A DNA stretch of 64,000 nucleotides from Oscillospiraceae bacterium. GTDB lineage: Bacteria; Bacillota; Clostridia; Oscillospirales; Oscillospiraceae. The stretch spans positions 1-64,000 of the forward strand of contig JAISKH010000026.1 in assembly GCA_031261325.1 (NCBI GenBank), in the 5' to 3' direction. The notes beneath the pieces are model-generated. The model did not search any database. It was not told the DNA's origin and saw only the letters and a list, made by a program, of their open reading frames with translations. The position numbers and the translations under genes were made by a program. Shown here piece by piece: positions 26,581 through 34,247 of the stretch (the first letter of the stretch is position 1; every line of letters starts with the position of its first letter).

Positions 26581-27868
26581 AACTTACGAATCTGTGCGCG
26601 AACAGGTGTTTTCGGAAAAGCTGGAAAACGGACTTCAGGTATTCGTGCTGCCGAAGCGCGGGTTTAACAAGAATTTCGCGTTTTTCGCGACGGATTACGG
26701 CGGGGCGGACCGCCGCTTCAAGGTGGACGGCGAATGGATAGACACGCCGGAGGGCGTCGCGCACTTCTTGGAGCACAAGATGTTCGACACGAAGGACGGC
26801 GGCAACGCGCTGTCGCTGCTGTCCGCGACGGGTGCGCAGCCGAACGCCTTTACCTCAACGCAGATTACGGGCTATTTCTTCTCGGGTACCGAGAACTTTG
26901 AGACGAACCTGCGCGTCCTGCTCGACTTCGTTTCCGTGCCGTATTTTACGGACGAGAGCGTTAACAAGGAGCAGGGGATTATCGGGCAGGAGATTCATAT
27001 GGGCGAGGATAACCCGAGCCACGCGCTGTATTACGGGCTGATGAAGCTGCTTTACGCGAACAATCCGATTCGCGACAGCGTTGCGGGGACGGTTGAGAGC
27101 ATCGCGGAGATTACGCCCAAGACGCTGTACGACTGCCACAAGATTTTCTATAACCCGAGCAACATGGCGCTCGTCGTCGTGGGCGACGTTGAACCCGAGC
27201 GCGTGTGCGAAATTGCGCGCGAGGTACTGCCGAAAGAGGCGGGAGAGCAACCGCTGCGCGATTACGGCGCGCCCGAGACGGGCGTTCCGACGGAGCATGA
27301 GACAACGCGCGAGATGGAAGTTTCGCAGCCGATGTTTATGGCGGGTTGCGCCGCAAAGCCCGTGTCGGGCGGCGAAGCGTTGCAGCGGCGCGACATTGTT
27401 GGCGGGCTTGCGATTGAGATGATATTCGGCAGCTCGTCGCCGTTTGCGCTTGAGCTTTACAGCAGCGGCGCGGTCGGGCGCGACTTCGGCGGCGGATTTG
27501 AGAGCGCGGTCGGCGTTGCCTACACAATGTTCGGCGGGCAATGCCGCGACCCGCAGTCGGTTTACGACAAGGTTAAAGCCGAGATTCGCCGCGTGCAAGC
27601 CGAGGGGTTTGACGAGACGCGCTTCAACCGCGTTAAGAAAGCGACATATGGCAAGTCGATGCGCACGTTCGATTCGTTTGACGATGTTGCATACGGGATT
27701 GCGCAGTCGCACTTCCACGGGTTTGACGCTCTGCGCGGACCCGAGGTTTTGCTGGAGGTTACGAGCGACGAAGTGCTGAAGTTCGTTCGCGAGAATGTGG
27801 AGCCTGACAACATGGCGATTTCGCTCGTCCTGCCGCTGAAGCCGCAGCATGAGGGTAACGGCGAATGA
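26570..27868 (+). CDS. M16 zinc metallopeptidase (YmfH-like)
   Basis: A 432-residue peptidase with the inverted zinc motif HFLEH (in VAHFLEHKMFDT) and the distal glutamate in KEQGIIGQEIHM. The C-terminal lobe ends in FVRENVEPDNMAISLVLP. Cytoplasmic; no signal peptide. Overlaps the inactive homologue upstream and lgt downstream (ATGA), so the three are co-translated. Substrate is unknown; in Bacillus the ymfF-ymfH pair is likewise adjacent. Confidence 0.93.
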   Translation: MNSKTYESVREQVFSEKLENGLQVFVLPKRGFNKNFAFFATDYGGADRRFKVDGEWIDTPEGVAHFLEHKMFDTKDGGNALSLLSATGAQPNAFTSTQITGYFFSGTENFETNLRVLLDFVSVPYFTDESVNKEQGIIGQEIHMGEDNPSHALYYGLMKLLYANNPIRDSVAGTVESIAEITPKTLYDCHKIFYNPSNMALVVVGDVEPERVCEIAREVLPKEAGEQPLRDYGAPETGVPTEHETTREMEVSQPMFMAGCAAKPVSGGEALQRRDIVGGLAIEMIFGSSSPFALELYSSGAVGRDFGGGFESAVGVAYTMFGGQCRDPQSVYDKVKAEIRRVQAEGFDETRFNRVKKATYGKSMRTFDSFDDVAYGIAQSHFHGFDALRGPEVLLEVTSDEVLKFVRENVEPDNMAISLVLPLKPQHEGNGE

Positions 27869-28716
27869 GTGACCCCGCGATTTCGTTTCCGATTTTCGGC
27901 GAGGGATTTGTGCTGGAGCCGCCGCGTTCGTTCTCGGTGTTCGGCTTGCCGATTTACCTGTACGGCGTGATTATCGCGGCGGGCTTCCTGCTCGGTATGC
28001 TGTACCTGTACGCGCGGCGGGAGGACTTCGGGTTGACGCGCGACAACGTGCTCGACATGATGATTATCTCCGTGCTCGGCGGCATTGTGGGCGCGCGGCT
28101 GTACTATATCGCGTTTCGCCCCGAGGAATTTTTCGGGGCGGGAAAATGGGGCAATATCCTTAGGCTGCGCGAGGGCGGACTTGCGATTTACGGCGGGATT
28201 ATCGCGGTGGTAATCGTGACGCTTGTCTACTGCCGCAAGAAAAAGCTGCCAGTCGGGCGGACGCTTGACGGCGGGATTATGGCTCTGCTGATAGGTCAGG
28301 CGGTCGGGCGGTGGGGCAACTTCGTAAACCGCGAGGTGTTCGGCTATGAGACGGAGCTGCCGTGGCGCATGGGGTTGACCTATGACCTGAACGGCGCGAC
28401 GAGCACCGTTTACGTGCACCCGACGTTCCTGTATGAATCGCTGTGGAACGCGGTCGGTTTCGCGCTGCTGCACGTGTTTTCCAAACGCTTTCGCAAGCGT
28501 TACAACGGTCAGATGTTCCTGCTGTACCTCTTGTGGTACGGTATCGGCAGGTTCCTGATAGAAGGGATTAGGACGGATACGCTGTACATTCCGGGGACGA
28601 CGCTCCGCGTGTCGCAATGCCTTGCGGGACTGTGCGCGGTTGTGTCTGCGGCTGTGCTAATCAAAAATGGGCTTACCCGCCGAAAAGCGGCGGAAATACA
28701 TGAAATGGAGGAATAG
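27865..28716 (+). CDS. lgt: Prolipoprotein diacylglyceryl transferase
   Basis: A 283-residue polytopic membrane enzyme transferring diacylglyceryl from phosphatidylglycerol to the lipobox cysteine of prolipoproteins. The Lgt signature GRWGNFVNREVFG (about residue 150) is intact, as is YLYGVIIAAGFLLG near the start and YGIGRFLIEGIRTD near the end. About seven hydrophobic segments. The ATG overlaps the M16 stop. It would process the two lipoprotein binding proteins in this window. Confidence 0.96.
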   Translation: MSDPAISFPIFGEGFVLEPPRSFSVFGLPIYLYGVIIAAGFLLGMLYLYARREDFGLTRDNVLDMMIISVLGGIVGARLYYIAFRPEEFFGAGKWGNILRLREGGLAIYGGIIAVVIVTLVYCRKKKLPVGRTLDGGIMALLIGQAVGRWGNFVNREVFGYETELPWRMGLTYDLNGATSTVYVHPTFLYESLWNAVGFALLHVFSKRFRKRYNGQMFLLYLLWYGIGRFLIEGIRTDTLYIPGTTLRVSQCLAGLCAVVSAAVLIKNGLTRRKAAEIHEMEE

Positions 28717-28719
28717 ATT

Positions 28720-29127
28720 ATGGCAACTTTCGACGAAATTAAACGCAAAATCAAGGCGACGGCGGGTGTGATTGCCGACGCGGCAGTCGAAACCTACAAG
28801 GTGGCGGAGGAAAAATCCAAGGTTCTGGCAAAGACGACTAAGTTGAGCGCGGAAAACGCCGGCGACCGCAACGTGATTCGCAAGCTGTACGCGGACATCG
28901 GCAAGCTGTACTACGAGAAGTACTCGACCGACGCAGAGGGCGAGTTCGCCCCGCCTGTCGGGGAAATCAACGACGCGCTGGAGCGTATCGCGCTGCGCGA
29001 CAAGGAGATTGCCGCGCTGAAGAGCACCGCCGACATCACGGACGAGGAAGTGTACTATGCCGACGACGCGGAAACCGCCGAGGTTGAGCCTGAAGCCGAG
29101 GCTTCGGACGACGCACCCGCGGAGTAA
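28720..29127 (+). CDS. Small coiled-coil protein of unknown function
   Basis: A 135-residue soluble protein, not recognised. Residues 1-50 are rich in Lys/Ala/Glu and predict a long amphipathic helix (KVAEEKSKVLAKTTKLSA); residues 55-75 have NVIRKLYADIGKLYYEKY, which recurs in small clostridial proteins; the last 30 residues are strongly acidic (Glu/Asp/Ala). No signal peptide or membrane segment. GGAGG lies upstream of the ATG, three bases after the lgt stop, so it is the last gene of the operon. Confidence 0.8.
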   Translation: MATFDEIKRKIKATAGVIADAAVETYKVAEEKSKVLAKTTKLSAENAGDRNVIRKLYADIGKLYYEKYSTDAEGEFAPPVGEINDALERIALRDKEIAALKSTADITDEEVYYADDAETAEVEPEAEASDDAPAE

Positions 29128-29149
29128 ACGCGGCAAGGCATAAAACGCA

Positions 29150-29186
29150 AAATTCAAGGGGAAATTTTCAATTTCCCCTTGAATTT
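29150..29186 (+). terminator. Terminator of the M16-lgt operon
   Basis: Perfect 17-bp stem AAATTCAAGGGGAAATT / AATTTCCCCTTGAATTT with a TTC loop. The T-run is only the A-T base of the stem, but its strength and position after the last gene support termination. Confidence 0.7.
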
Positions 29187-29207
29187 GTCTCCGAAGTTTG
29201 GTACAAT
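29179..29207 (+). promoter_or_regulatory. tRNA-Gly promoter overlapping the upstream terminator
   Basis: TTGAAT (29179-29184), 17-base spacer, TACAAT (29202-29207). The -35 box is embedded in the 3' arm of the preceding terminator. Initiation near 29214 gives a 12-base 5' leader. Confidence 0.65.
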
Positions 29208-29225
29208 ACAGAGCGTTAACTAAAC

Positions 29226-29299
29226 GCGGGTGTAGTTCAATGGCAGAATGTCAGCTTCCCAAGCTGAACACGAGGGTTCGATTCCCTTCACCCGCTCCA
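29226..29299 (+). tRNA. tRNA-Gly (anticodon CCC)
   Basis: 74 bases including an encoded CCA. Acceptor GCGGGTG pairs with CACCCGC; the T arm is GGGTTCGATTCCC; the anticodon stem TCAGC/GCTGA encloses the loop TTCCCAA, so the anticodon is CCC, reading GGG. The D arm has the usual GTTCAATGGC. It has its own promoter and terminator, so it is a monocistronic tRNA gene. Confidence 0.95.
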
Positions 29300-29305
29300 A
29301 TGCGG

Positions 29306-29341
29306 AACCCCTTGCAAATGTAGTGTTTGCAAGGGGTTTTT
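29306..29341 (+). terminator. tRNA-Gly terminator
   Basis: Perfect 13-bp stem AACCCCTTGCAAA / TTTGCAAGGGGTT with a 7-base loop and a T-run, seven bases after the tRNA CCA. Confidence 0.88.
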
Positions 29342-29842
29342 GTTTGATTGCACACGCAAAGCCAGCCCGTAATAGCCGTACCAAAGCGGCGGCGCGTGTC
29401 GGCGCAATTGGCGTGCCGAGCATTGAAAAACTCGGCGAGGATGGGAAGATGTTACGCGCGCATTAAAACAGCTTGCAAAAATCGGCGAGGTGGAGTATAC
29501 TATCTAAAATGCTGAAATTTCGGGAGTTGAGTTGCTCGGTTTTTGACGAGCACGAGGGCAGCATGGAGGTTATTTACGCGAGCCAACGACGCTATACAGC
29601 GCAAAACGCCGCCGCCGAGAACATTCAAACCGACAGGCAGAGCGGCGACTATACCGACGTGTAGGAGTTTATAAATTCGGCGACGACAGGCGAAATCAAG
29701 GCGCGGAAATATTCGTCTCGCGCACCAAGAGCCTTGAACGCCAGAGGAGGTGAATCTCGTCGGCTACATCACGTCGGAGGAACGAGCCTAACGGCGGTTC
29801 CGCAACCACCTGTAACACTATATAACAAAGGAGAAGATGAAA
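29342..29842. other. 500-base gap without a supported gene, possible decayed DNA
   Basis: No convincing full gene is present. Short open stretches occur in shifting frames, for example EIFVSRTKSLERQRR (about 29705-29750) and then NLVGYITSEERA in the next frame, which would fit the worn remains of a coding region, but I cannot name a parent. A 51-codon frame starts at ATG 29509 and ends at 29664, with no ribosome site. One promoter-like element is listed separately. Confidence 0.4.
29473..29501 (+). promoter_or_regulatory. Candidate promoter upstream of the Cys-rich pair
   Basis: TTGCAA (29473-29478), 17-base spacer, TATACT (29496-29501). The predicted initiation point (about 29508) coincides with ATG 29509 of a 51-codon frame, and the transcript could also run on to the Cys-rich genes with a ~330-base leader. 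Confidence 0.4.
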
Positions 29843-30397
29843 ATGGCAAACGAGAATGAAAACCAAGAAAACCAAAGGGAAAACGGACAGAACAGGTTCT
29901 TTGAATTTATCTTGGAACGCGCGCAGGAAGACAAGAAGGAGACACTTGCGGAGTTCCTGAAAGAAGCCTTTAAGCCGCCGGAGGACGGTAAATTTGACCC
30001 CGACAACATGCGGAAAAGCAACGAGGTCATAATGTCCATGATGACGCCGGAGGGCGCCGATGAATTGCGTAAAATGATGAATCCTTTTGGCGACTCGGGC
30101 GATTACGACGCGACGCTGGAGGACAAAGACTGGCTGGCGCAGCCCAACAAGCTCAAATGGAAAGAGAGCACGCCCGAAGTTTCCGCCGACGAGAAGCGCG
30201 CCGCGTTCGCCTGCTCCAAAAGGGCGGACGGTATGCAATGCGAGTGTTGGAACAGCAACTGCCAATTCCATGGTAACTGTCGGAAGTGTATGGTATTCCA
30301 TTTGGCGCTGAAGCAGTTCCCGACTTGCCAAAGGTCAACCGTGTTGGGCGACTTGGAAGAGCATTACATCGTATTCAGCCGCGACGCAGATAAATAA
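29843..30397 (+). CDS. Cys-rich domain protein, longer paralog
   Basis: A 184-residue soluble protein. The first ~90 residues are charged and Asn/Glu/Lys-rich with helical character; the last ~85 hold a compact Cys domain that starts LAQPNKLKW and contains a single Cys, then CECWNSNCQFHGNCRKC, then FPTC near the end: seven cysteines and one histidine in a metal-site-like spacing. The spacing (CxC, C, HGxC, C, late P-x-C) recalls small clostridial Cys-rich proteins of the DUF6485 kind, from memory only. ATG 29843 is 9 bases after AAGGAG; ATG 29837 would be too close. Its domain is repeated in the next gene. Confidence 0.75.
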   Translation: MANENENQENQRENGQNRFFEFILERAQEDKKETLAEFLKEAFKPPEDGKFDPDNMRKSNEVIMSMMTPEGADELRKMMNPFGDSGDYDATLEDKDWLAQPNKLKWKESTPEVSADEKRAAFACSKRADGMQCECWNSNCQFHGNCRKCMVFHLALKQFPTCQRSTVLGDLEEHYIVFSRDADK

Positions 30398-30447
30398 CGC
30401 AGCCGTGTACATAACACCGATTATTTATATTGAAAGGAAATATGAAA

Positions 30448-30723
30448 ATGCAAGATGATGTAAACATATTGGCACAGCCCAATAAAGAAAAATGGTTGCA
30501 AAACCCGCCCAGCGTTAAGCCGGGGGATATGCGCGCGGCGATAGCCTGCGCCAATAAGGCCGACGGACTCGAATGTGACTGTTGGAACACAAAGTGCGCG
30601 CACCACGGCGATTGCCGCAAGTGCATCGTGTACGAAATGTGTCTGAAACAGCTGCCGACATGCGCAAGGGATTTGTACGCGGAGTTGCAGGAACACCACG
30701 CCGCGTATACCGCGGGTAAGTAG
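30448..30723 (+). CDS. Cys-rich domain protein, short paralog
   Basis: A 91-residue protein consisting almost only of the Cys domain found in the preceding gene: LAQPNKEKW at the N-terminus, CDCWNTKCAHHGDCRKC in the middle and LPTC near the end, with every cysteine of the longer paralog kept. About half of the ~80 aligned positions are identical. ATG 30448 has AGGAA 8 bases upstream; starts at 30430 and 30442 are poorly spaced. Tandem placement suggests duplication with later loss or gain of the N-terminal region. A structural metal site (zinc) or an iron-sulfur site is inferred; function unknown. Confidence 0.75.
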   Translation: MQDDVNILAQPNKEKWLQNPPSVKPGDMRAAIACANKADGLECDCWNTKCAHHGDCRKCIVYEMCLKQLPTCARDLYAELQEHHAAYTAGK

Positions 30724-30748
30724 GAAAGCCTGCAATTTGAGAAATTTG

Positions 30749-30777
30749 GCGGCGGGGCGTGTAATGCGTCCCGCCGC
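30749..30777 (+). other. GC-rich stem-loop after the Cys-rich pair
   Basis: Stem GCGGCGGG / CCCGCCGC with a 13-base loop, without a T-run. It may weakly terminate or stabilise the Cys-rich transcript before the acetyltransferase. Confidence 0.35.
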
Positions 30778-30797
30778 GCGTGATTGTGGAATTTTAT

Positions 30798-31367
30798 ATG
30801 GAAATACACACCAACAACCTGATACTGCGGCAGTTCGGCGCGGACGACATTCCCGCGCTGTTCGCGATTCTTAGTGACGAGGACGCGAACACCTTTTTGC
30901 CGTGGTTCCCCATGAAGTCGCTCGCGGAAGCGGCGGAATTTTACCGCGAACACTACGCCGAAGCGCGGTCGGACGCGCATGAGTACGCAATTTGCCTGAA
31001 AACCGATAACGTTCCGATTGGCTATGTCCATGTCGGCGGCGGCGACAGCTATGACTTCGGTTACGGCTTGAGAAGCGAATTTTGGCGTCGCGGAATCGCC
31101 ACGGAAGCATGTAAAGCGGTGGTTGAGCGGCTGCGAACGACCGACATTCCGTACATCACCGCGACGCACGACGTGAACAATCCGCGTAGCGGCGGCGTGA
31201 TGAAACGCGTCGGAATGACGTACCGCTACTCGTATGAGGAGCAATGGCAGCCGAAAAACATCACGGTGCTGTTCCGAATGTATCAACTAAATTTCGACGG
31301 GCAGAACGAGCGCGTCTATGGGAAATACTGGGATAATTCGAGCGTGCGTTTTATTGAGGTGATTTGA
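30798..31367 (+). CDS. GNAT family N-acetyltransferase (RimJ/RimL type)
   Basis: A 189-residue acetyltransferase. It opens with the RimJ-like TNNLILRQFGADD, has the acetyl-CoA loop GLRSEFWRRGIATEACKAVV (Q/R-x-x-G-x-A type), and the late VNNPRSGGVMKRVGMTY stretch typical of the family. The start is uncertain: ATG 30798 with a weak GGAA, or GTG 30780/30786. Substrate is unknown; the family acts on protein N-termini, aminoglycosides and other amines. It may be co-transcribed with the Cys-rich genes, 75 bases upstream. Confidence 0.88.
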   Translation: MEIHTNNLILRQFGADDIPALFAILSDEDANTFLPWFPMKSLAEAAEFYREHYAEARSDAHEYAICLKTDNVPIGYVHVGGGDSYDFGYGLRSEFWRRGIATEACKAVVERLRTTDIPYITATHDVNNPRSGGVMKRVGMTYRYSYEEQWQPKNITVLFRMYQLNFDGQNERVYGKYWDNSSVRFIEVI

Positions 31368-31374
31368 CAGTCGC

Positions 31375-31397
31375 AAAATCAACGAATCGTTGATTTT
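31375..31397. terminator. Inverted repeat, terminator or operator, before the XRE gene
   Basis: Perfect 10-bp arms AAAATCAACG / CGTTGATTTT with an AAT centre, eight bases after the acetyltransferase stop. The T-run favours a terminator; its place 18 bases before the XRE gene's -35 box leaves an operator role open. Confidence 0.6.
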
Positions 31398-31415
31398 ATC
31401 TCAAAAATGCGTTTC

Positions 31416-31444
31416 TTGAGTTTCGACGCCGACAATGCTATAAT
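31416..31444 (+). promoter_or_regulatory. XRE regulator promoter
   Basis: TTGAGT (31416-31421), 17-base spacer, TATAAT (31439-31444), ending 41 bases before the ATG. Confidence 0.75.
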
Positions 31445-31485
31445 TCACCCAAACAGCGCTGTTATTACGAAATACGGAGGGAATT

Positions 31486-32598
31486 ATGGACATTAAAATC
31501 GGCGAAAACCTAAAACGCCTGCGCCGCGCCCGCGACCTGACGCAGGAGGAACTGGCGGCGAGCATCGGCGTTACGCCACAAGCGATTTCAAAATGGGAGA
31601 ATGGCTTGGGCTACCCAGACATGACGAGTATGCCGACAATCGCAATCTTTTTCGACGTGACCGTTGACGAGATAATGGGCATGGACGCGCTGCGCTCCGA
31701 CGATGCCGTGAGCGCGCTGCTGGATACGGTGAACGAAAACTCGCATTTCGGCAGAATCGCCGAGAACATCGAGCTTCTGCGGCAGGGCGTGCGCGACTAT
31801 CCGCACAATTTTGAGGTGTGGCTCCGCCTTGCAAGCTCGCTCACGTTCCTGTACAATACCGACGACAGCGACCCCGAAGCAAAGCGCAAGAACACGCTTG
31901 AAGCCGTAGCGATTTATGAGCGCATACTCGAACGTTGTACCACAAGTTGGCTCCGCAACCGCTCGTCGAGCGCGCTGGCGTATGCTTACGATTACCTCGG
32001 TGAGCGCGAGAAAGCCGTCGCGATTGCGTCGGCTCTGCCGTTCCTGTGGGACAGCAAGCTCATACTGCCAGACTTCATGGAGGACGGCGACGAAAAGCGG
32101 CGCACTATTCAAAACCAACTGCTGCATACAGTAGACGCGGTGGACATGCAGTTCATGCGCCTGATTTTCCTCGAATGGGACGAACCGGAGTTGGTGATTG
32201 ACCTGTGCGAGCGCAAGCTCGCGAATCTGCGAAACATTTTCGACGACGGCGAAATGCTCCAACTCGCGGTGGGCATGTGCGACACTTACCAATGGCTCGC
32301 GGTCGCGCACGCGAAGCTCGGCGAGCGCGACGCGGCTTTGTTCGCGCTTGAGCAATGCGTGCCATACGCGTATGAGTACGACCATCAGCCGGAAACGCAT
32401 GTGTACACGTCGCCCGCGCTGCGCGGGAGCACGTTCAGTCGCTCAAATTCGGGTAAGGACTACACCGAGTCGTGGAGCGCGCGGCAAGCCGGGTATTTTA
32501 TGACGATTCCCGTGTTTGAGCAGCTTCGCGATGAGCCGCGCTTCCGCGCGGTGGTTGCGCAAATGCAAGCGCAGTCGGCGGCTCGGGACACGAAGTAA
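31486..32598 (+). CDS. XRE family transcriptional regulator with TPR-like C-terminus
   Basis: A 370-residue DNA-binding protein. Residues 4-62 are a classic HTH_3 domain (LKRLRRARDLTQEELAASIG, then VTPQAISKWENGLGYPD). The remaining ~300 residues look like helical repeats (WLRLASSLTFLYN, SALAYAYDYLGEREKAVAIA, YQWLAVAHAKLGERDAALFALEQ), the TPR-type layout common in clostridial regulators of this size. GGAGG lies before the ATG. It sits just upstream of a two-component operon, but that operon has its own promoter. Targets unknown. Confidence 0.9.
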   Translation: MDIKIGENLKRLRRARDLTQEELAASIGVTPQAISKWENGLGYPDMTSMPTIAIFFDVTVDEIMGMDALRSDDAVSALLDTVNENSHFGRIAENIELLRQGVRDYPHNFEVWLRLASSLTFLYNTDDSDPEAKRKNTLEAVAIYERILERCTTSWLRNRSSSALAYAYDYLGEREKAVAIASALPFLWDSKLILPDFMEDGDEKRRTIQNQLLHTVDAVDMQFMRLIFLEWDEPELVIDLCERKLANLRNIFDDGEMLQLAVGMCDTYQWLAVAHAKLGERDAALFALEQCVPYAYEYDHQPETHVYTSPALRGSTFSRSNSGKDYTESWSARQAGYFMTIPVFEQLRDEPRFRAVVAQMQAQSAARDTK

Positions 32599-32610
32599 CA
32601 CCCGCAAGCA

Positions 32611-32643
32611 GTTTAACTTCCGTTTACATTCGCGCGATATAAT
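32611..32643 (+). promoter_or_regulatory. 11-bp direct-repeat operator and -10 of the two-component operon
   Basis: Two head-to-tail 11-mers, GTTTAACTTCC (32611-32621) and GTTTACATTCG (32622-32632), then 5 bases and TATAAT (32638-32643). The -35 position reads AACTTC, far from consensus, so the repeats probably bind a PhoB/OmpR-type activator in place of a -35 box. Four matching repeats with identical spacing precede the ABC exporter (34248-34302), which points to the adjacent response regulator as the binder. Confidence 0.7.
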
Positions 32644-32662
32644 AGCCGCAGAGGTGAGAATT

Positions 32663-33346
32663 ATGCCGAAAATACTTGTTGTGGACGACGACCCGAATAT
32701 CCGCGAGCTTGTCTGCGCGCTGCTGAAAAACGGCGGCTTTGAGCCGTTTGAGGCTTGCGACGGACGCGACGCGCTGACGAAGATGACGGCTGTCGCGCCG
32801 GAGCTTTGCGTCGTGGATTTAATGATGCCGAACATGGACGGTTACGAGTTGACGCGCAAAATTCGCCAGTACTACGAGAACATGCCCGTGCTGATGCTCA
32901 CCGCGAAAGCGGAGCTATCGGCAAAGGCGGCGGGTTTCGGCGCGGGAACGGACGACTATCTGACGAAACCGTTTGAGGACGACGAGCTGCTGATGCGCGT
33001 CCGAGCGTTGCTGCGTCGCTACAAAATCGAAGCGTCGAACACCGTGCAGGTCGGCGGCGTGACGATTGACAAGAACAGCTACACCATCGGCGGCGCAGGT
33101 GCCACAGGCGTTAAATCTATTCCGATGAAGGAGTTCGAGCTGCTCTACAAGCTCGCGGGTTCGCCGGGGCGCACATTTACGCGCGATTCGCTGATTGAGG
33201 ACATCTGGGGCTACGACTTCGAGGGCAACGAACGCACGCTTGACGTTCACATCGGGCGGCTGCGCGAGCGGTTCCCCGCCGAGACGAGCGGCTTCAAGAT
33301 TACCACGGTGCGCGGGCTTGGCTATCGTTTGGAGGTGGTATCGTGA
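32663..33346 (+). CDS. Response regulator, OmpR/PhoB family
   Basis: A 227-residue regulator. Receiver domain: acidic pair in LVVDDDPN, phospho-acceptor Asp52 in CVVDLMMPNMDGYE, Thr and Lys in MLTAK and LTKPFED. The C-terminal winged helix has IPMKEFELLYKLAG, FTRDSLIEDIWGYDFEGNERTLDVHIGRLRERF and TVRGLGYRLE. ATG 32663 has GAGGTGAG upstream and is preceded by a repeat-based promoter, so longer in-frame readings from inside the XRE gene are not real. Its stop overlaps the kinase start (GTGA). Probably autoregulates and drives the ABC exporter two genes on. Confidence 0.95.
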   Translation: MPKILVVDDDPNIRELVCALLKNGGFEPFEACDGRDALTKMTAVAPELCVVDLMMPNMDGYELTRKIRQYYENMPVLMLTAKAELSAKAAGFGAGTDDYLTKPFEDDELLMRVRALLRRYKIEASNTVQVGGVTIDKNSYTIGGAGATGVKSIPMKEFELLYKLAGSPGRTFTRDSLIEDIWGYDFEGNERTLDVHIGRLRERFPAETSGFKITTVRGLGYRLEVVS

Positions 33347-34215
33347 AGAAACGCTATTTAATACTGCCGCTCGCGGCTGCTTGGTTCGTGGTTTTCACCC
33401 GCGCGCGGCAGCACGGCAAGTTCACCCTGTTCGACGATATTAACAAAGCTATTGACAGCATAGCGCACGGGAACTTCAACGTGCGAATTGACGGCGGCGA
33501 CCATCACCCGCTTTCGGAGCTGACAGAACGGCTGAATAAAATGGCGCGTGAGCTTGGGTCGCTTGAATCAATGCGGGCGGATTTTGTCAGCAACGTTTCG
33601 CACGAGATTCAGTCGCCGCTGACGAGTATCGGCGGGTTTGCGAAGCTGCTGCGGGAGTCCGCGAACGACGAGCAGGCGCGGCATTACGCCGACGTGATTA
33701 TCGCGGAAAGCAAGCGGCTTTCGAGCTTGAGCGACAATCTGCTGAAGCTCTCGACGCTTGACAACAACAAAATCCCGCTCAATCGCACGGATTTTCGGCT
33801 CGACAAGCAACTCCAACAAGTCGCGCTGACGCTTGAACCGCAATGGTCGGCGAAAAATATCGAGCTGTCGTGCGAGCTTGCGCCGACAACGGTAAACGCC
33901 GATTCCGAATTGCTCACGCAGGTGTGGCTGAACCTGCTGAACAACGCAATCAAGTTCACGCCCGAAAATGGGGCGATACAGTTGACTATTGACAATGGGC
34001 TGTTGACAATTGCCGACACGGGTTGCGGTATTTCAGATGAGGACAGGCTTCACATTTTCGAGCGGTTCTATAAGGTGGACAAGGCGCGCGACAGGAGCTT
34101 GGGCGGCAGCGGTTTGGGGCTGTCGATTGTGAAGAAAATTTTGGACTTGCACGGATATTCGATTGCCGTGGAGAGCGAAATCGGCAAGGGTACAAGGTTT
34201 GTTGTGAAGCTATAG
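33343..34215 (+). CDS. Sensor histidine kinase lacking an extracytoplasmic domain
   Basis: A 290-residue kinase. One hydrophobic stretch (residues 5-19) leads straight into a HAMP-like linker (NKAIDSIAHGNFNVRI), then the HisKA domain with His87 in NVSHEIQSPLTS, the N box LLNNAIKFTP, G1 DTGCGIS, F box IFERFY and G2 GGSGLGLSIVK. There is no second membrane segment or sensor domain, so it cannot sense outside ligands in the usual way and may respond through a membrane partner. GTG 33343 overlaps the regulator stop. Between the N and G1 boxes an in-frame TTGACAAT-type repeat is encoded (33979-34013). Confidence 0.93.
   Translation: MKKRYLILPLAAAWFVVFTRARQHGKFTLFDDINKAIDSIAHGNFNVRIDGGDHHPLSELTERLNKMARELGSLESMRADFVSNVSHEIQSPLTSIGGFAKLLRESANDEQARHYADVIIAESKRLSSLSDNLLKLSTLDNNKIPLNRTDFRLDKQLQQVALTLEPQWSAKNIELSCELAPTTVNADSELLTQVWLNLLNNAIKFTPENGAIQLTIDNGLLTIADTGCGISDEDRLHIFERFYKVDKARDRSLGGSGLGLSIVKKILDLHGYSIAVESEIGKGTRFVVKL
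33979..34013 (+). repeat. TTGACAAT-type repeat cluster inside the kinase gene
   Basis: GTTGACTATTGACAATGG followed by CTGTTGACAATTGCC: three copies of a TTGAC(A/T)AT unit inside the reading frame, read as QLTIDN then LLTIAD. Similar units open the ABC permease gene at 35136-35169. Looks like a small interspersed repeat captured in frame. Confidence 0.5.
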
Positions 34216-34218
34216 TCG

Positions 34219-34244
34219 CTTTTCTTTTCACGAGAAAAGAAAAG
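34219..34244. terminator. Hairpin after the histidine kinase gene
   Basis: Perfect 11-bp stem CTTTTCTTTTC / GAAAAGAAAAG with an ACGA loop, three bases past the kinase stop. No T-run on the plus strand, so it may attenuate rather than end transcription; it separates the kinase from the repeat-operator of the exporter. Confidence 0.45.
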
Positions 34245-34247
34245 TAA

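Noticed and set aside
29226..29341. tRNA as an integration site with adjacent prophage or island
   Set aside because: No integrase and no repeat of the tRNA 3' end was seen in the following 2 kb.
32516..32662. Longer N-terminus for the response regulator
   Set aside because: It would run back through the repeat promoter into the XRE gene; ATG 32663 begins the receiver domain exactly.
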